A DNA stretch of 34,379 bases from an uncultured Clostridia bacterium (lineage in GTDB: Bacteria > Bacillota > Clostridia > TANB77 > CAG-508). The position numbers were made by a program, and so were the translations under genes. Location of the stretch: contig CAKPDO010000015.1 of assembly GCA_934148985.1 (NCBI GenBank), forward strand, positions 1-34,379, written 5' to 3'. Below the pieces are notes generated by a model. It saw only the letters and a list, made by a program, of their open reading frames with translations. It did not search any database and was not told where the DNA came from. Positions within the stretch are counted from its first letter, which is position 1. The number at the start of each line of letters is the position of its first letter. Below are positions 32,089 through 34,379 of the stretch, one piece after another.

Positions 32089-32490
32089 ATGGATATTGAA
32101 TTTGAAACAATAAAAAAAAGAATAATAGAAGACCTGAACTGTGAAGCGATAATATTGTTTGGAAGCTTTGCAAGAGGTACACAAAATGAAAGAAGTGACA
32201 TAGATATAGCATTTAAATCAAAAAGAGAAGTAACTAAAAAAGAAGCTTTTACTGAAAAAAGTTTACTTGAAGATATTGCAAAAAGAGACATTGATTTAGT
32301 TAACTTAGATGAAATAAATGATGACTTTAGATATGAAATTTTAATGAATGGAAAAGAATTGTATTGCGAAGATAAAACAAAATTTGATTTATATAAATTA
32401 GATATGTTTAGGGAATATTTGGACTTAAATGAAAGTAGAATTCAAATAATGGATAGAGTGAAAAAAGGAGGTACAATATATGGAAAATAG
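32089..32490 (+). CDS. mntA: MntA-type antitoxin nucleotidyltransferase
   Basis: Minimal nucleotidyltransferases of this family AMPylate a Tyr of the partner HepT RNase and so neutralise it. The active-site pattern GSX10DXD is complete: GSFARGTQNERSDIDI, with Gly25-Ser26 and Asp37/Asp39. The 133-residue product starts at the ATG at 32089 with GAGG upstream. A TTG at 32077 is possible but less likely. It overlaps hepT by 11 nt, the normal antitoxin-first order. The pair is bounded by REP-like repeats, between cysS and trpS. Confidence 0.9.
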   Translation: MDIEFETIKKRIIEDLNCEAIILFGSFARGTQNERSDIDIAFKSKREVTKKEAFTEKSLLEDIAKRDIDLVNLDEINDDFRYEILMNGKELYCEDKTKFDLYKLDMFREYLDLNESRIQIMDRVKKGGTIYGK

Positions 32491-32887
32491 TGCAGTTATC
32501 ATAAATAAATTTGAAACAATTGAAAAATGTATAAACAGAATAAATGAAGAATATGAAAATAATCCAGCAAATTTAAATGATTATAGAAGAAATGATGCAA
32601 TTGTTTTAAATCTTCAAAGAGCTTGTCAAGCTGTAATTGATATTGCAATGTATATTGTATCGAATAATAGATTAGGATTACCTCATACTAATAAAGATGC
32701 TTTTGAATTACTATATAAGAATAACTATATAGATGAAAAGACTTTGAAAAATATGAAAGGTATGATTGGCTTTAGAAATATTGCAGTACATACTTATCAA
32801 GAAGTTGATGATGAGATATTACAAGATGTTATTGAAAATCATTTAGGGGATTTATTAGATTTTGCAAGAATGATGTTAAATATATAA
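32480..32887 (+). CDS. hepT: HepT-type toxin (DUF86 ribonuclease)
   Basis: A HEPN-fold RNase toxin. The catalytic RX4HXY motif is intact: RNIAVHTY at residues 99-106 (Arg99, His104, Tyr106). Tyr106 is the residue AMPylated by MntA in characterised pairs. At 135 residues it is all-helical in appearance. AAAGGAGG lies before the ATG inside the end of mntA, so translation is coupled. Both active sites are intact, which suggests a functional type VII toxin-antitoxin module. Confidence 0.92.
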   Translation: MENSAVIINKFETIEKCINRINEEYENNPANLNDYRRNDAIVLNLQRACQAVIDIAMYIVSNNRLGLPHTNKDAFELLYKNNYIDEKTLKNMKGMIGFRNIAVHTYQEVDDEILQDVIENHLGDLLDFARMMLNI

Positions 32888-32892
32888 AAATG

Positions 32893-32959
32893 GGACCATA
32901 GGGACCGGTTCTTTTTGGGCCCGACCATTAGGCCCAAAAAGAACCGGTCCCTATGATCC
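32893..32959. repeat. Large near-perfect palindrome, double REP-like unit
   Basis: Two 29-nt arms (32893-32921 and 32931-32959) pair except for one C/A mismatch, with a 9-nt loop. Each arm contains the core GGGACCGGTTCTTTTTGGGC. It lies between the hepT stop codon and the trpS ribosome binding site and may insulate or terminate transcription, although no U-tract follows. Confidence 0.9.
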
Positions 32960-32976
32960 GAAAAAAGGAGGAGAAA

Positions 32977-33984
32977 ATGGAGAAAAAAAGAATAGTAACA
33001 GGAGATAGACCAACAGGAAGACTACATATTGGGCACTATTTTGGTTCATTAGCAAATAGAGTAAAATTACAAGATGAATATGAAACATACATCCTAGTTG
33101 CAGATGTACAAGCATTAACAGATAATTTCAACAATCCAGATAAAGTAAGAAAAAATGTAAGGGAACTTGTAATTGACTATTTATCATGTGGAATAGACCC
33201 AGAAAAAGCAACAATATATATACAATCAATGCTACCAGAAACGGCTGAACTTACAGTGTTTTATTCAAATTTAGTTACGATATCAAGACTTCAAAGAAAT
33301 CCAACAGTAAAAACAGAAATAGCACAAAAAAAGGATTTGTTTGGAGAAAGTGTGACATATGGATTTTTGGGATATCCTGTAAGCCAGGCGGCAGATATAA
33401 CAGTATTAAATGGCGAAATAGTTCCAGCTGGAGAAGACCAAGAGCCATTAATAGAACAATGCAGGGAAATAGTTAGAAAATTTAATTCTATATATGGTGA
33501 TGTTTTAAAAGAACCAGAAATATATTTATCACAAAATAGGAGAATTAAAGGTTTAGACGGAAACGAAAAAATGGGAAAATCATTAGGAAATGCTATATAT
33601 ATTTCAGACAGTGAAGAAGAAATAAATAAAAAAATTATGAGTGCAGTTACAGACCCTAATAGAATTAGAAAAGATGACAAAGGAAATCCCGATGTTTGTA
33701 TGGTTTCATATTATCATAAATTATTCAGCTCAGAAGAAGAATGCAAGGAAGTTTGCGAAGAATGTAGAGCAGGAAAAAGAGGATGTGTTGCATGTAAGAA
33801 GCAATTGGCCAAAAATACATCTGAATTTTTAAGACCTATGAGAGAAAAAAGAGAATATTTGGAACAACACCCAGAAATAATTGATAAGGTTTTAAAAGAT
33901 GGAACGGAAAAAGCCAGAAAAGAAGCTGCTAAAACTATGAAAAAAGTTAAAGAAGCAATGAAATTAGATTATTTTGGAGAATAG
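32977..33984 (+). CDS. trpS: Tryptophanyl-tRNA synthetase
   Basis: Class I synthetase for Trp. HIGH is present as LHIGHYFGSL (His17-His20), and KMSKS as EKMGKSLGN near residue 195. GDRPTGRLHIGH and AGEDQEPLIEQCREI are family motifs. A Cys-rich segment (CKEVCEECRAGKRGCVACKK) near residue 260-280 is seen in many Firmicute TrpRS. I start at the ATG at 32977 (335 aa), with AAGGAGG five bases upstream. An upstream ATG at 32953 lies inside the palindrome. Confidence 0.97.
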   Translation: MEKKRIVTGDRPTGRLHIGHYFGSLANRVKLQDEYETYILVADVQALTDNFNNPDKVRKNVRELVIDYLSCGIDPEKATIYIQSMLPETAELTVFYSNLVTISRLQRNPTVKTEIAQKKDLFGESVTYGFLGYPVSQAADITVLNGEIVPAGEDQEPLIEQCREIVRKFNSIYGDVLKEPEIYLSQNRRIKGLDGNEKMGKSLGNAIYISDSEEEINKKIMSAVTDPNRIRKDDKGNPDVCMVSYYHKLFSSEEECKEVCEECRAGKRGCVACKKQLAKNTSEFLRPMREKREYLEQHPEIIDKVLKDGTEKARKEAAKTMKKVKEAMKLDYFGE

Positions 33985-33995
33985 GACGTGAAAAA

Positions 33996-34379
33996 ATGAT
34001 AGATTTTAAACAAATAATTGCAGAAGAAATTTCAAAAGCAATATCTGTACCAAAAGAAGAATTGGCATCATATATAGAAATTCCAAAGAACATAAATAAC
34101 GGAGATTATGCTTTTCCATGTTTTAGACTCGCAAAAACTTTAAGAAAAGCGCCTCCTGTAATTGCAAATGAAATAAAAGAAAATTTAAAATTTGATGAAA
34201 CCATAATTACAAAAGTAGAAATTGCAGGTGGATACTTAAACTTTTTTGTAAATAAAGAAGCAAAAATAAAAACAGTTTTAGAAGAAATTTCTCAAAATAA
34301 AGAATATGGAAAATCTGAAATAGGAAAAGGTAAAAATATAATAGTAGAATATTCATCTCCAAACATTGCAAAACCATTC
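33996..34379 (+). CDS. argS: Arginyl-tRNA synthetase, N-terminal part (cut by window end)
   Basis: The first 128 codons of ArgRS. The N-terminal additional domain (IPKNINNGDYAFPCFRLAKT, GGYLNFFVNKEA) binds the D-loop of tRNA-Arg. The start of the catalytic core is visible at IIVEYSSPNIAKPF, just before the HIGH element. It follows trpS by 11 nt and shares its transcript. AGGACGTG lies before the ATG. Confidence 0.95.
   Translation, partial: MIDFKQIIAEEISKAISVPKEELASYIEIPKNINNGDYAFPCFRLAKTLRKAPPVIANEIKENLKFDETIITKVEIAGGYLNFFVNKEAKIKTVLEEISQNKEYGKSEIGKGKNIIVEYSSPNIAKPF

Noticed and set aside
32953..32976. trpS start at the ATG at 32953
   Set aside because: It lies inside the palindrome and lacks an SD; the ATG at 32977 has AAGGAGG and matches the family N-terminus.

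Overview
The window is about 34 kb of AT-rich bacterial chromosome. The gene content is that of an anaerobic, spore-forming Firmicute, most likely an uncultured Clostridia lineage. It carries spoIVA, spoIIM, the spoIIA operon with sigF, spoID-type engulfment gene spoIID, a rimP-nusA-infB-rbfA-truB cluster, the Bacillus-like spoIIM-xerD neighbourhood, and six aminoacyl-tRNA synthetase genes or subunits. Shine-Dalgarno sites are strong, TTG and GTG starts are common, and arginine is mostly AGA, AGG or CGT. I see no tRNA, rRNA, CRISPR array or transposase. No gene-free stretch exceeds 300 bases.

Layout. 1-234: a promoter and hairpin that may make a short RNA, then terminators. 235-4848 (minus strand): asnS, phoH, spoIVA. 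5093-12570 (plus): rimP, nusA, ylxR, infB, rbfA, nrnA, truB. 12642-13103 (minus): a foreign-looking orphan gene. 13270-19364 (plus): a degenerate HD-like protein, endoQ, spoIIM, a 90-nt-repeat protein, xerD. 19560-23060: pheS, pheT. 23156-24866: small genes, namely an XRE regulator, a MutS domain-I-like protein, a tandem ribbon-helix-helix protein and a small membrane protein. 25053-27682: spoIIAA, spoIIAB, sigF, spoIID. 27882-30593: a class A penicillin-binding protein. 30647-34379: cysS, a MntA-HepT toxin-antitoxin pair, trpS and the start of argS.

The main result concerns three sporulation genes: spoIIM, sigF and spoIID. Each is interrupted by a +1 shift, and in all three the shift falls exactly on an in-frame CGG codon. 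Skipping the C (CGG-N read as GGN), or reading CGGR as four bases, restores a full-length protein of the usual family size (about 213, 241 and 337 residues). By eye I found no other in-frame CGG in any AT-rich native gene of the window, although out-of-frame CGG is frequent. CGG occurs as an ordinary Arg codon only in three compositionally distinct, stand-alone genes (phoH, the 153-aa gene and the 61-aa gene). This looks like programmed +1 frameshifting at a nearly forbidden codon, used on the forespore sigma factor and on two members of the engulfment machinery, rather than random decay.

Other themes: a family of REP-like repeats with core GGACCGGTTCTTTTTGG sits in at least eight gaps between housekeeping genes, often just before the next ribosome binding site, and brackets the toxin-antitoxin pair. 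Several proteins carry degenerate domains (a PIN domain in PhoH, an HD-GYP-like domain, a MutS domain I without its Phe-x-Glu motif). Most genes have clear sigma-A type promoters with 17-nt spacers and a frequent TTGCAA -35 box.
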